A stretch of DNA of 64,000 nt, taken from contig CAJIZG010000003.1 in the NCBI GenBank assembly GCA_905181865.1, positions 451,001 through 515,000 on the forward strand, in the 5' to 3' direction. Position 1 is the first letter of the stretch, and the number at the start of each line of letters is the position of its first letter. Both the position numbers and the translations under genes were made by a program. This document shows, in pieces, positions 17,194 through 26,108 of the stretch. The DNA comes from Urechidicola croceus. Lineage in GTDB: Bacteria; Bacteroidota; Bacteroidia; Flavobacteriales; Flavobacteriaceae. Under the pieces are notes generated by a model that saw nothing but the letters and a program-made list of their open reading frames with translations, searched no databases and was not told where the DNA came from.

Positions 17194-19518
17194 TTATTCG
17201 ACGATTATTTCATCCACAAACAACCATGAACGTTTTTTATTATTTCGTGACATTCCTAAATTGGTCGCTTTTACCTTCACAAATTTAGCCGTGGTTGGGT
17301 TTATGTTCACCACAAAATCTTTTAAACTTGAGTCCCCTGGGCTATAGGCTCTTTTTATATCACCTTGTTTTTTAAACGATTTCCCATCTATTGAAGTTAA
17401 AACTTCTACCGCTATTGGGAAATAAATTTTCCACGTTTGATCCTCCAAAGTTCCCACTGAAACCTTTTTAACCAGTTGCTCATTTTCTAAATCGATGACA
17501 ATTTCCATGTCTTTATTATACCATCCTTGCCAATGGCCATCATCGAAATTCTGTGTTCCTCTAATCGCATTGGTCAAATTAAGTTCTTGCCCCCTGTAGC
17601 GACCGGTAGGAATAGGCCCTTTATATTTCACTTTCTTTTCAACAGCCTTATGAAACTTTATGGCATGGGTTAAGGTTTTTCCTTTTACTTTATCATTTTC
17701 AATCACAGCCGCTTTTATAACAGTTGTTTCTGAAATTTTAATTGTATCTGTATATTTATTCGAATTACTACCTAGTTCTTCATCCCCTAAAACATAACGA
17801 ATATCTGAATTTGGAAATTCATTTGCTAAGGCTAATGAAACGGTCTTATCTTCAAATGACATTTTAATATTTGATGATACCAAATAAGCACTTTTAGCAT
17901 AGTTAATACCCAAATAATCGTATCTGTTAAATAGTGATTTAACTCTTCGGGAAAAATCAGGCCAGTCTTTCAATTCTTTAGGAGTCCACAGTGTCTCAGC
18001 CAAGGCAGCGAGTCTTGGGAAGGTCATGTACATTGCCATCTCTTTTTCAGTAACATATTCACTCCAGAGGCACGCCTGTCCTCCCAATACATGCTTTGCT
18101 GCTTTTTCACTCATGGATTTTTGCGGGTCGAAAGCATAAATGCGGCTTAATGGAAGGTATCCTCCCCAGGCATAGGGCTCCATGTCCTTTTGCCCTTGAT
18201 ACATGTTAACGTAGGTATCAGACATAGGGGTCATAATCACATCGTGTCCCTGCTCGGCTGCTTCGATTCCTCCTTTAATTCCTCGCCAGCTCATTACGGT
18301 TGCCTCAGGTGCCAATCCACCTTTCAATATTTCGTCCCAGCCAATTAACTTACGGCCTTTAGAGATCAAAAACTTCTCAATACGTTTGATAAAATAACTT
18401 TGCAGCTCATCAACATTTTCAAGTCCTTCAGTGTGTACCCTTTTTTTACACTTGGGACATTTTCCCCATTCTGCTTTTGCTGCTTCATCTCCACCTATGT
18501 GGATGTATTCCGATGGGAACAGCTCCATTACTTCGGTAAGTACATCTTCCTGAAAGGTAAAAGCAGCGTCATTTCCGGCACAGAAAATGTCTGTGATCGG
18601 CGCCGATCCTCCTGATGCTACAGTAAAAGGACCACCCGTACATGAAAATTCAGGATAGGAAGCCATGGCAGCTCTACTATGTGCGGGCATTTCAATTTCC
18701 GGCAAAATAGTAACCTGCCTGCTCTGGCCAAAAGCTACAATTTCCTTTATGTCTTCCTGTGTGTAAAATCCTCCATACGTCGCTTTTTCTCCTTCTTTTT
18801 GCTCTGGACGCTCCATCCAGTGTTTGTCATTATGATCTACGCGCCATGCTCCAACTTCGGTAAGCTTTGGATACTTTTTAATTTCAATCCGCCAGCCCTG
18901 ATCATCGGTCAAGTGCAAGTGTAAGGTGTTGATTTTGTGATACGACAGGTAATCTATCAGCTCCATAATATATTCCTTTGGAAGGAAATGGCGCGACACA
19001 TCCTGCAGAAAACCTCTCCATTTAAACCTTGGATTATCGGAAATATTGATATTGGGTATCCACCAATTAATATCCGTCACCTGTTTTTTGCTTTCTATCT
19101 CCACAGGCAATAACTGGCGAAGGGTTTGAATACCATAAAAGAATCCGGCTGGTTTGGAAGCGGTAATTTGAATGTATCCATCCATTACATCCAATAAATA
19201 AGCTTCGTCGCCAGGTACAGTTCCGCTTAGAAAAAGCACACTGTTTTTCTTTGCTTTTTTCCCAATTATAACTTGCGGTTTAAATCCGGCAGCTTTTTCA
19301 AATTTGTCTGCCAGTTGTACGGCTATTGCTTTCTGCTCTTCATTTTCAACAATAAATTTGGTGTTATTATCGAACAAAAACGAGCCCTCTTTCAACTCCA
19401 TTTTTTCAGGTCTTGGAATGATCGTCAACTCATCGGGAGTAAAGTCTTTTTGAGGCTGACAACTCCATAAAAATGACAGCCAAAGAAGTGTGATAAAAAT
19501 TATTGATTTACGTTGCAT
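17194..19518 (-). CDS. GH20 beta-N-acetylhexosaminidase lipoprotein, copy 2
   Basis: The 774-residue paralogue of the protein at 8182 has the same lipoprotein signal (LWSC), GH20 N-domain, TIM barrel with the catalytic Asp344-Glu345 pair (HIGGDEA) and F5/8-like C-terminal domain. Differences cluster at the substrate pocket. The barrel motif reads HLHLTDDQGW (Leu201 for Trp), the YxD sugar-contact motif reads YVN (Asn438), while the WxE motif is intact (WSEY, Glu487). Copy 1 has the reverse set. The nearly identical N- and C-terminal parts suggest recent duplication or gene conversion with divergence in the pocket, so a different terminal amino sugar or substitution is likely. The leader contains a dispersed repeat. 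Confidence 0.93.
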   Translation of the reverse strand: MQRKSIIFITLLWLSFLWSCQPQKDFTPDELTIIPRPEKMELKEGSFLFDNNTKFIVENEEQKAIAVQLADKFEKAAGFKPQVIIGKKAKKNSVLFLSGTVPGDEAYLLDVMDGYIQITASKPAGFFYGIQTLRQLLPVEIESKKQVTDINWWIPNINISDNPRFKWRGFLQDVSRHFLPKEYIMELIDYLSYHKINTLHLHLTDDQGWRIEIKKYPKLTEVGAWRVDHNDKHWMERPEQKEGEKATYGGFYTQEDIKEIVAFGQSRQVTILPEIEMPAHSRAAMASYPEFSCTGGPFTVASGGSAPITDIFCAGNDAAFTFQEDVLTEVMELFPSEYIHIGGDEAAKAEWGKCPKCKKRVHTEGLENVDELQSYFIKRIEKFLISKGRKLIGWDEILKGGLAPEATVMSWRGIKGGIEAAEQGHDVIMTPMSDTYVNMYQGQKDMEPYAWGGYLPLSRIYAFDPQKSMSEKAAKHVLGGQACLWSEYVTEKEMAMYMTFPRLAALAETLWTPKELKDWPDFSRRVKSLFNRYDYLGINYAKSAYLVSSNIKMSFEDKTVSLALANEFPNSDIRYVLGDEELGSNSNKYTDTIKISETTVIKAAVIENDKVKGKTLTHAIKFHKAVEKKVKYKGPIPTGRYRGQELNLTNAIRGTQNFDDGHWQGWYNKDMEIVIDLENEQLVKKVSVGTLEDQTWKIYFPIAVEVLTSIDGKSFKKQGDIKRAYSPGDSSLKDFVVNINPTTAKFVKVKATNLGMSRNNKKRSWLFVDEIIVE

Positions 19519-19555
19519 GATTTTATTTTAATAGTGAACAGTTATTATTCAATTA

Positions 19556-19743
19556 GACATCCCCTAAAAAAGACAAATAGCATACCGTTAAGTTGTTATT
19601 TCACTAGTGTTTTGGATTGATTTAAAATTGGAAAACTGTTTAATCTAACCTCTAGGTGTTGTAACTACTGCTTAAAACGTGTGACTTTAAAAAAACCCTT
19701 AAAAAAAGATTAAAAAAATTATAATTGTAAAAATAACAACCCC
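19556..19743. repeat. Dispersed repeat, copy R1
   Basis: About 185 bp nearly matches 26460-26644, and most of it recurs at 42988-43120. Shared landmarks are TTTCACTAGTGTTTTGGAT, GGAAAACTGTTTAATCTAA and ACTGCTTAAAACGT. On the minus strand one end encodes a hydrophobic stretch and VLSSSYNT, matching the C-terminus of the small membrane ORF at 24138-24266 but out of frame. It sits in the leader of the GH20 gene. Confidence 0.8.
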
Positions 19744-19870
19744 GAATTCTATAATTATTTACACTAATATATGAATGATAACCAATTGATTTTAATGCTA
19801 AAAAGTGATGATAAGAATGTCTTTTATAATGTTGTTGTACTTATAAAAACGATGGTAGGAGTTTGTTGTC

Positions 19871-20038
19871 TTAGTCCTAAATTTCTTTCTAAGCGTGGGC
19901 ATTTTTGTACGTAGCCCATCAGCTGCAGCCCTCACCGAAAAAGGTGTTTTAGAATTGATTAACTGGCAAGGCGAAGACGGTACAATTTATTCGCCAACAC
20001 CAGCAGGGCAACTTTTCGGGTTTATTTGCCAACCCTAG
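19871..20038 (+). pseudogene. Unidentified plus-strand coding remnant
   Basis: This is one of the few protein-like stretches on the plus strand. It contains ALTEKGVLELINWQGEDG and SPTPAGQLFGF before a stop at 20036-20038, and has no start codon near. Amino-acid usage looks coding, but I do not recognise the family. It lies in the 1.1-kb gap between a GH20 gene and a GC-rich GH32-like gene, where insertions seem to have accumulated. Confidence 0.3.
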
Positions 20039-20044
20039 CTGGTG

Positions 20045-20095
20045 CGCGATTGTATCGCGTTCCAAGTAGTGATTTTTTTACCGGATTTTATCCGG
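20045..20095. repeat. Pair of short perfect hairpins
   Basis: CGCGAT-TGT-ATCGCG (20045-20059) and CCGGAT-TTT-ATCCGG (20081-20095) are two perfect inverted repeats 21 bp apart. Neither is followed by a T-run on the minus strand, so a terminator for the flanking genes is not supported. They could be part of a REP-like or mobile-element end; this is a guess. The rest of the gap, 20100-20500, shows nothing I recognise. Confidence 0.4.
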
Positions 20096-20500
20096 CTGAT
20101 GAACAAAGACTATTCAATTGTGGCCAATTTGGTTTAACTCCACGTTTAAATATTTATTTTATCTCATTTAAATTGTTTACTTAAATGGTATTCGATGGAA
20201 CTCCCATGATTTTAATTATGCTTGTTTGTTCAACATAGTTGCATGGTCGTTTCATAGATTTTGTGTCCTTTGTTTTTAGGGTATAAAACGCCTCTTAATT
20301 TTCCTTTTTTGAGTTAATAAAATGTACCTCGCCCATATACTCTTGGATTGATCTTCATATTTTTTCATCCTGAAAGTGATAGTTTTTTGTCGAATCATCA
20401 CTTCATAACAACTTGAAGATATGCTATTAACGTTACTTATGTTTGTTTTTAATTTGCATTTTTAAGTAATACGTAATTATTACTACTGATTTAACTCTAT

Positions 20501-20660
20501 TTATTCTCCCAACTCAACTCCTTCCAATCCAGCTGAAAAAGTGGTTCTGTATCTTCCGGTCCAAACTTGTGCAGTTGGATTATCTGTTAAGTTTTTACAA
20601 TAATTTGCAAGTGTATTGGTCAATTTTATTTCGATTTTATTCGCTCCTTGCTGTCTTGCC
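20501..20660 (-). pseudogene. C-terminal tail of a large glycosidase (GH106/GH2-like)
   Basis: About 50 codons end at 20501 with QGANKIEIKLTNTLANY, then QVWTGRYRTTFSAGLEG. This resembles the last galactose-binding-like strands of GH106 or GH2-type enzymes (compare ALEIDVSNLW and SGLIGPVEI in the GH106 at 26841). The fragment starts only a few bases past the stop codon of the GC-rich GH32-like gene. It marks the place where that gene was inserted or a neighbour deleted. Confidence 0.5.
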
Positions 20661-20663
20661 TGA

Positions 20664-22247
20664 TTACCGTCCTTCCTGTGATTTCAGTTCGGGCCAGATG
20701 CTTCTCATCTGGTAGGCGACCAGCGTATCGATCTTCGCATCGCCTCCGCGGGTAAAGACCGATACGCCGGTGCTGTTTATCAGCGTTGGGTAGGCCCGCA
20801 GCGTGAGGCACAGCTGACCGTTGGCGAAGACCTCGACGAGGCTGCGGTCTATGAAGATTCGCAGGCGCAGCGGTTCGCCGTCTTTGAGATCCAACTGGGC
20901 GATTTCCGGCGTGCGTCCGGCGACCGCGGGGTTCAGCGAGGACTGGGACACGTCGAGCATGAGTTCGCGTTTTTGTTTCCAGGGCCAACCGTAGGCGTGC
21001 ATAAACAAGCTGATGGTCGTCTGCTCCCGTCCGTCGGGGCTGCTCAATACTCGAATCCCCACCTGGCTGGCTTTGCGAGGGTCGATCAACGCTTCGATTT
21101 CCATCGCCCGACCCTTCACGCCGGGCAGTATCTTCTCACTGTTGGCGGGAATATCCATGTTTGTGATCTTGACCGGATTGAATCGTAGCTTCTTCAGTTC
21201 CTCAATCGGCTCGATGCCAAGCGGGTTCAGCTCTCTTTTATCAAAACCCTTGCGCATTGGCTTGTCGGGGAGAAACATCCGGTACGGCAGGGATATCACG
21301 CCTTTCTCAGCCCCGGCGAACTTGTCGCCAACCAGGGATTCCATGATATTCCACATACCAATGCAGCGCCCCTTGGGGTCTACAAATCCGGATGGAGCGT
21401 GCAGGCAGCCGCGCATCGCGGGTCCGGAAATCATCCGGCCGTGCTGTTCGGGCGTGAAACGATGCGTTTTCATGTCGGACGTGCCGATATAGTATTTTGG
21501 GCCCTGGTTGTGAGTGAAGAACAGCAGCAGGTGCTTGCCCTTTCCGATCGGCAGGATGTTGTTGCACGAGCAGTCGGTGTACGGGGTGGTGAATAGACCA
21601 TCCTCCAGATAGTTGCCCATCGACTCCCATTCTTTTGTAATATCCTTGGTCCGCAAGATTTCCAGCGTTGTTTTCGCGCGGAGCTGCCTTCTGGTCATGT
21701 AATAGTATTCGCCCTCGCGCCAGATATAGTTGTCGTGGACGCTCTTGACCGGCTGCTCGGTCCACTTTAATAACATCGGGTCTGACGCCGTAGCCGCCAT
21801 GTCGCCGGCAACCCCTAGGATCACTCGATCCTCTTCGGCCCAGACCTGCCCCGTGCCTCCGCTGATGCTCTTTGGCAGCATGGGCAGGTCCCGCCAATGC
21901 ACCATGTCGTCGCTGACAGCATGCCCTCTGCCCCACTGCACGCCGGGAACGGAGAAGAGGTAGAAAAAGTGGTATTTCCCCTTCCAATAGCACAACCCCC
22001 CCGGATCGTGAAGTCCAAATCCGGGCGGGGAAAAGTGATACAACGGGCGGTAAGGATCGCCAGCCAGGGCCTGGCGATTGGCGACCAAATCCTCCACAGT
22101 GTCCCACTTGGGCAGTGTTTTTAGCTGATCGTTATTCATGTACAGGCTTCTTTTCTCATCGGCTTGCTGTGCCAGCACTGGTAACATAAAGCCGCTTAGT
22201 CCTGCCAAGCCTGCGGTTTTAATAAAATCTCTTCTGTCGTTTTTCAT
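20664..22247 (-). CDS. GC-rich GH32-like enzyme with Tat-type signal
   Basis: The 527-residue protein starts with a twin-arginine signal (DRRDFIKTAGLAG), unlike the Sec signals of the other GH32-like proteins here. Propeller motifs are present: LHDPGG with nucleophile-type Asp81, GHAVSDDMVHW, HDN (171-173) in place of RDP, and a C-terminal IDRSLVEVFANGQ. The ECP acid motif is replaced by TDCSCN (224-229), with Asp225 two residues before the conserved Ser-Cys. GC content is visibly far above the neighbours, suggesting acquisition from a high-GC lineage. A composite dyad lies about 50 bp upstream. Substrate unknown; beta-fructosidase activity should not be assumed. Confidence 0.78.
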   Translation of the reverse strand: MKNDRRDFIKTAGLAGLSGFMLPVLAQQADEKRSLYMNNDQLKTLPKWDTVEDLVANRQALAGDPYRPLYHFSPPGFGLHDPGGLCYWKGKYHFFYLFSVPGVQWGRGHAVSDDMVHWRDLPMLPKSISGGTGQVWAEEDRVILGVAGDMAATASDPMLLKWTEQPVKSVHDNYIWREGEYYYMTRRQLRAKTTLEILRTKDITKEWESMGNYLEDGLFTTPYTDCSCNNILPIGKGKHLLLFFTHNQGPKYYIGTSDMKTHRFTPEQHGRMISGPAMRGCLHAPSGFVDPKGRCIGMWNIMESLVGDKFAGAEKGVISLPYRMFLPDKPMRKGFDKRELNPLGIEPIEELKKLRFNPVKITNMDIPANSEKILPGVKGRAMEIEALIDPRKASQVGIRVLSSPDGREQTTISLFMHAYGWPWKQKRELMLDVSQSSLNPAVAGRTPEIAQLDLKDGEPLRLRIFIDRSLVEVFANGQLCLTLRAYPTLINSTGVSVFTRGGDAKIDTLVAYQMRSIWPELKSQEGR

Positions 22248-22295
22248 TTTTTTCTATTTCTAGGTTATAGTTTTTAATAAAAATTAAAAAAATTA

Positions 22296-22331
22296 TACCG
22301 AATATAGTTCGGTCACAGTGCTAGCACTATT
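22296..22331 (-). promoter_or_regulatory. Composite dyad element, copy B, upstream of the GC-rich GH32-like gene
   Basis: Perfect dyads CCGAATATAGTTCGG (22298-22312) and AGTGCTAGCACT (22317-22328) lie about 50 and 70 bp upstream of ATG 22247. The second overlaps the stop codon of the upstream GH67-like gene. The block matches copy A (1250-1283) almost base for base, although the genes controlled are unrelated and differ in GC content. Confidence 0.5.
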
Positions 22332-24111
22332 CGCCAACACTCTTTTTGAATTTCACATTGCCATACACATCCCAACCACCCAAAACTCTACTGCTCAAAG
22401 TTTTAGCGTTATGAACATCATATAACCAATGATATTGGCCTTTTGGCCCCTTAAATTTGTAATCCAGAATCCGCTCACAAATCGGGTCAATATTGTTTAA
22501 ACCATCTGATATTATTTCATTTATTACAGCGTTTTTATCATCGTTTAGATAAGCTCTATATCCAAAATAAACCTTGGAAGTAGCAAGATAAAGTTGAGCA
22601 GTTAAATAGGTTCTTTCATATAGTTGAAGTAACTCATTAAAATCATTTTGATCTGCTATTTTGTTCTCTAACGACCTTATTTCTTCTAAAGCCCATTTTG
22701 CCATATTAACCCCATACTCCTTCTCAATTAAAATATATTTTAGATATTCGAGATTCATCTTCTCATCTGGCGAAACCCATCCATCATTAATTATCCAAGG
22801 AGCTTCGATAAATAGATTAGATGCTTTACCGGGACTAGTTTCTTTCGATTTGTATCTTGCCGGAGACAAATGATTGATTATATCTTTCCAGTAATGAAAT
22901 GACTTATTTACACCATGTTTTATCATTACTTCGGGATTATCCATCCATTTTCCACTACAATGCCTCGAATAATTATTCTCATTCTCATAATTTATAGAGC
23001 TATGCCAATTCATATGTAATCCTAAAGTATAAAGACTTGAAGTAATAATGTCATCTGTTTTCAGAAACACATTTTTTAATATTTGTGCTGAACTTTCCCC
23101 ATATTTTTCTGTAACAAACTCCTCTACAATCGTTTCAACAGCCATATCCGGATCTTCTGAGATTCTGTTTAGAGCATAGATATTCATCTCCGTAGAACGA
23201 CCTATATTTTGAGTATCATTGTACCTGTCCGTACGAGCTACATAACCAATTACATTGTCTTTTTTAGAATAATATTTCCATCTCTCCACTGTTATTTCTG
23301 GCAGAATACTTGCGATCACCCCTTGCCCATTGTATTCATGCCCTAAATCAAATTCGATAAGCACATCTTTATTTATTTTTGAAATAAAATCTGATATTGG
23401 GTGTGTTAAGAAAAAATCGTGAGGCACCTCTTTTGTCATAACTTTAACGTCTGGATGTTTTACCGTATTAACACATCCTATTAATGCATCCAATTCCGCT
23501 TTATGATATATAAAAGTACGTATATACATTTCTAGCCCTCTCTCATCAATAATTACACTAGCTAAAGAGTCAACCATATTAGCTAGCTTGTCTTTCTCAG
23601 TTTTCCATTTTACCGAATACTGGTCTTCTACATGTGCACCAGTTTCAATAAATGTTAGAATAATTCCATCTAATTTTGGCAAGGAATCTAACATCGAGCG
23701 ATAATCATTTTTTAACCAATTCCAAAATTCAGGCTTGTCTAAATCTATTAAGCCATCAGTTGTTTTAAATCTATCAGGATAATATTTCAGATTGTATAAG
23801 GCATGATCCCATACAAAAACTTTATGAACACCTTTGTCATGTGCAGACTTAATCAGCTTACGTGTAGTCTCAAGTTTCTTTGGATTTCTGACATCCTTTA
23901 AATCCATTATTAATTGATGCGATAGTTGCAAGTGATTTATCTGATATTTTTCAGCACTTTCAATTGCATACAACCCCTTGTCTATATCATCAGAGAGTAT
24001 GTTCCAACCCCTTACTTCCAATTTTCTATTTTCCGAACTTTTTTTATGGTCAGTGGTGCATCCGTTAAGACATACGACAGCACAAAATGCTAGTACTATT
24101 AATAATTTCAT
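22327..24111 (-). CDS. GH67-like lipoprotein (possible alpha-glucuronidase-type TIM-barrel enzyme)
   Basis: The 594-residue protein has a lipoprotein signal (LNGC, Cys18). It has no region I can assign with certainty, but several blocks resemble GH67 alpha-glucuronidases: MTKEVPHDFF near residue 228, IEFDLGHEYNGQG near 252 (compare the family's EYxGQ block), and STEMNIYALNRISEDPD near 310 (compare the family's ANLYAFGRLAWNPD block). An acidic residue stands at ILTFIETGAH, near 154. If correct, it would remove uronic acid side chains. Codon use fits the AT-rich background. It is followed by the dyad element and the GC-rich GH32-like gene, and preceded by a small membrane ORF 27 bp upstream. 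Confidence 0.5.
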   Translation of the reverse strand: MKLLIVLAFCAVVCLNGCTTDHKKSSENRKLEVRGWNILSDDIDKGLYAIESAEKYQINHLQLSHQLIMDLKDVRNPKKLETTRKLIKSAHDKGVHKVFVWDHALYNLKYYPDRFKTTDGLIDLDKPEFWNWLKNDYRSMLDSLPKLDGIILTFIETGAHVEDQYSVKWKTEKDKLANMVDSLASVIIDERGLEMYIRTFIYHKAELDALIGCVNTVKHPDVKVMTKEVPHDFFLTHPISDFISKINKDVLIEFDLGHEYNGQGVIASILPEITVERWKYYSKKDNVIGYVARTDRYNDTQNIGRSTEMNIYALNRISEDPDMAVETIVEEFVTEKYGESSAQILKNVFLKTDDIITSSLYTLGLHMNWHSSINYENENNYSRHCSGKWMDNPEVMIKHGVNKSFHYWKDIINHLSPARYKSKETSPGKASNLFIEAPWIINDGWVSPDEKMNLEYLKYILIEKEYGVNMAKWALEEIRSLENKIADQNDFNELLQLYERTYLTAQLYLATSKVYFGYRAYLNDDKNAVINEIISDGLNNIDPICERILDYKFKGPKGQYHWLYDVHNAKTLSSRVLGGWDVYGNVKFKKSVGE

Positions 24112-24137
24112 GGTTATATTTTCATATTTGTTTATTC

Positions 24138-24266
24138 TTATTTCTTGTAGGTGTTGTAACTACTGCTTAAAACGTATGACTTTAAAAAAACCCTTAAAAT
24201 AAATGCCAGAACGGCAATTGCAACTATTAATATAGCAACAAGATACTTTCTAATATTAAACTTCAT
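24138..24266 (-). CDS. Small membrane protein of 42 residues (hypothetical)
   Basis: A 42-codon ORF starts at ATG 24266. It has a basic start (MKFNIRKY), one strong transmembrane stretch (about residues 9-24, rich in V, A, I and L), then RVFLKSYVLSSSYNTYKK. It ends 27 bp before the GH67-like gene. The last ~17 codons are the part shared with the dispersed repeats at 19556, 26460 and 42988, where the frame is broken. That makes the intact copy here look like the parent or survivor of a repeated small gene. I do not recognise it; the function is unknown, and translation is not proven. Confidence 0.4.
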   Translation of the reverse strand: MKFNIRKYLVAILIVAIAVLAFILRVFLKSYVLSSSYNTYKK

Positions 24267-24345
24267 AACTACCCTTTTATAAGTTGTTTATTACTTAAAT
24301 ATTTCGATAATATCTCGTCGCTATACTCTTATACTCCTAATTTAT

Positions 24346-25815
24346 TTAGGAAGGCATTTCTGGTAATGACCACCCATTTTGGTAGGTATGCTTAATTAAT
24401 TCAGCAGCAAAGGCTTTTGCATTGACTGGATCCGTAAGTTCTTTACTGAATCTCGGAAGATTATCTTTCATTTCGAAATTATCTTTAACAACAAACTGTA
24501 ATTTTTCTGAATCTCCAATATTTGTGAATTTCATGTTTGGTCCATCCCAATGCAGTGTTTTATTTAAGTGTTGTAAACGAACTGCCAATACACCCATCAC
24601 AACCATTTCATTAAATGGTCCAGCCTCGCTAAAATTAGAAGAAGTTTCTATTCTACTACTAGCACTTTCTTTTGAGGATCTAATCCAATCTTGCTCATGA
24701 GACGTTTCAATTCTTCTTCTAAATTTAGGTGCATTTGGAACTCTTCCTGATAATAACCAAGGTTCTTTTCCGTAACAACCACATACAAGGGTGTCTTTTG
24801 TTCCGTGGAAGATTACACCTCCACCTGAATTATTCATACTTTTCCCTTCAGGCCATCCTTTTGGCCTGTCTGGTTTTAAACCACCATCATACCAAGTGAC
24901 TTTTACTTCTGGCAATTCTTTATTCCCTCTTCCCTTTCTCTTAGGGAAAACCAATGTTACTTTTTCCGCATTAGGTGCAGAATCTGCCATTAATAAAGTT
25001 GACCCTCCTTGAACTTCCGTTGGGTATCCCAACTCTAATCCAACGAATACTGGATGCAAGATATGACAAGCCATATCTCCTAAAGCTCCTGTACCAAAAT
25101 CCCACCATCCTCTCCAATTCCAAGGAGTATATAACTGACTGTATTCACGCTTTTTTGCAGGGCCTAAAAATAAATCCCAATCTAGCGTTTCAGGTATAGG
25201 ATCTGTTTTAGGAACTGGGTTTCCTTGTGGCCATATTGGACGATCTGTAAACGCTTCAACGCTCGTTACTTCTCCAATTTCTCCATTTGCAAGCCATTCA
25301 GTCATCAAGTTCACTCCTTCCCAAGAAGCTCCTTGATTCCCCATTTGGGTAGCCACTTTATGTTTCTTGGTTAGATTTGTTAATAACCTAGATTCATATA
25401 CGGAATGCGTTAATGGCTTTTGAACATATACATGCTTTCCCATTGCAATAGCATTTGCCGCAACAATAGCGTGTGTATGATCTGCAGTAGCAACCATTAC
25501 ACCATCAATGGAACTACCCATTTCATCATACATTTTTCTAAAATCCTTGTATTTCTTTGCCTTTGGGAAATACTCACCCACTTTTTTAGCATATCCCCAA
25601 TCTACATCACATAATCCAATGATATTTTCAGATTCCATACTTTTTAGGTTACCAAAACCCATTCCTCCTACACCAACTCCAACAATATTTAACTTATCAC
25701 TTGGAGCCTTGTAGCCAAAGCCACTAATTACATTACTTGGTAATATTGAAATTCCAGCCATTGCTGCTGTGCTCTTTCCAATAAAATTACGTCTGCTCAT
25801 TCTTTTTTTTCCCAT
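24346..25815 (-). CDS. Tat-exported Gfo/Idh/MocA-family oxidoreductase
   Basis: The 489-residue protein has a twin-arginine signal (MSRRNFIGKSTAAMAG) and then a Rossmann fold (VGVGVGGMGFGN, 46-56). Its catalytic-type Lys133 is in VQKP, in the place of the usual EKP motif. A C-terminal substrate domain follows (GALGDMACHILHP). Such exported proteins are frequent in Bacteroidota and Planctomycetes sugar loci and probably fold with NAD(P) before export. The substrate is unknown; family knowledge suggests oxidation or epimerisation of a sugar or inositol. A second possible start is Met5. It is followed after 79 bp by the small membrane ORF and preceded by a ThuA-like fragment, a pairing often seen in complete loci. 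Confidence 0.85.
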   Translation of the reverse strand: MGKKRMSRRNFIGKSTAAMAGISILPSNVISGFGYKAPSDKLNIVGVGVGGMGFGNLKSMESENIIGLCDVDWGYAKKVGEYFPKAKKYKDFRKMYDEMGSSIDGVMVATADHTHAIVAANAIAMGKHVYVQKPLTHSVYESRLLTNLTKKHKVATQMGNQGASWEGVNLMTEWLANGEIGEVTSVEAFTDRPIWPQGNPVPKTDPIPETLDWDLFLGPAKKREYSQLYTPWNWRGWWDFGTGALGDMACHILHPVFVGLELGYPTEVQGGSTLLMADSAPNAEKVTLVFPKRKGRGNKELPEVKVTWYDGGLKPDRPKGWPEGKSMNNSGGGVIFHGTKDTLVCGCYGKEPWLLSGRVPNAPKFRRRIETSHEQDWIRSSKESASSRIETSSNFSEAGPFNEMVVMGVLAVRLQHLNKTLHWDGPNMKFTNIGDSEKLQFVVKDNFEMKDNLPRFSKELTDPVNAKAFAAELIKHTYQNGWSLPEMPS

Positions 25816-25854
25816 TATGCTAAAATTTAGTTCTTAATAAATATAAGGTGTTTT

Positions 25855-26103
25855 CTATTTTGTATCTGGTGCTTCTAAATCTTCCCAAATAGTTACGGCT
25901 TTTGCATTCGGAAAATCACTACTTATCGTTTGCGTAACATCTCCTGTAACCACCCATTCTGCACCACGTAAAAGTGTTGTAATAAAACCAGCACATTTTA
26001 CGGAGTTCAAACTGTTTTTATCTGTATGCCCAAGTACGGAGTGAAACACTCTTCCTTTTCCGTCTTGAATAAGGTTTCCTAATCTCAATCCTTTATTATT
26101 CAT
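25855..26103 (-). pseudogene. ThuA-like protein, C-terminal fragment
   Basis: The 82 residues hold the end of a ThuA/GATase-like domain: GKGRVFHSVLGHTD and LLRGAEWVVTGDV. Full ThuA-like proteins are about 240-300 residues long, and the upstream frame does not continue the fold, so this is a tail. It sits directly upstream of the Gfo/Idh gene, a common partner. Confidence 0.65.
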
Positions 26104-26108
26104 AATAT

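Noticed and set aside
8182-19518. Near-identical GH20 genes as an assembly duplication
   Set aside because: The copies differ in clustered, meaningful pocket residues, in C-terminal length and in flanking genes, so they are true paralogues.
20045-20095. Rho-independent terminator
   Set aside because: The hairpins are not followed by a T-run in the direction of the flanking genes.
21307-22107. Minus-strand open frame of 266 codons inside the GC-rich GH32-like gene
   Set aside because: Another frame of the same gene; its residues (rich in R, G, A and P) show no family motif.
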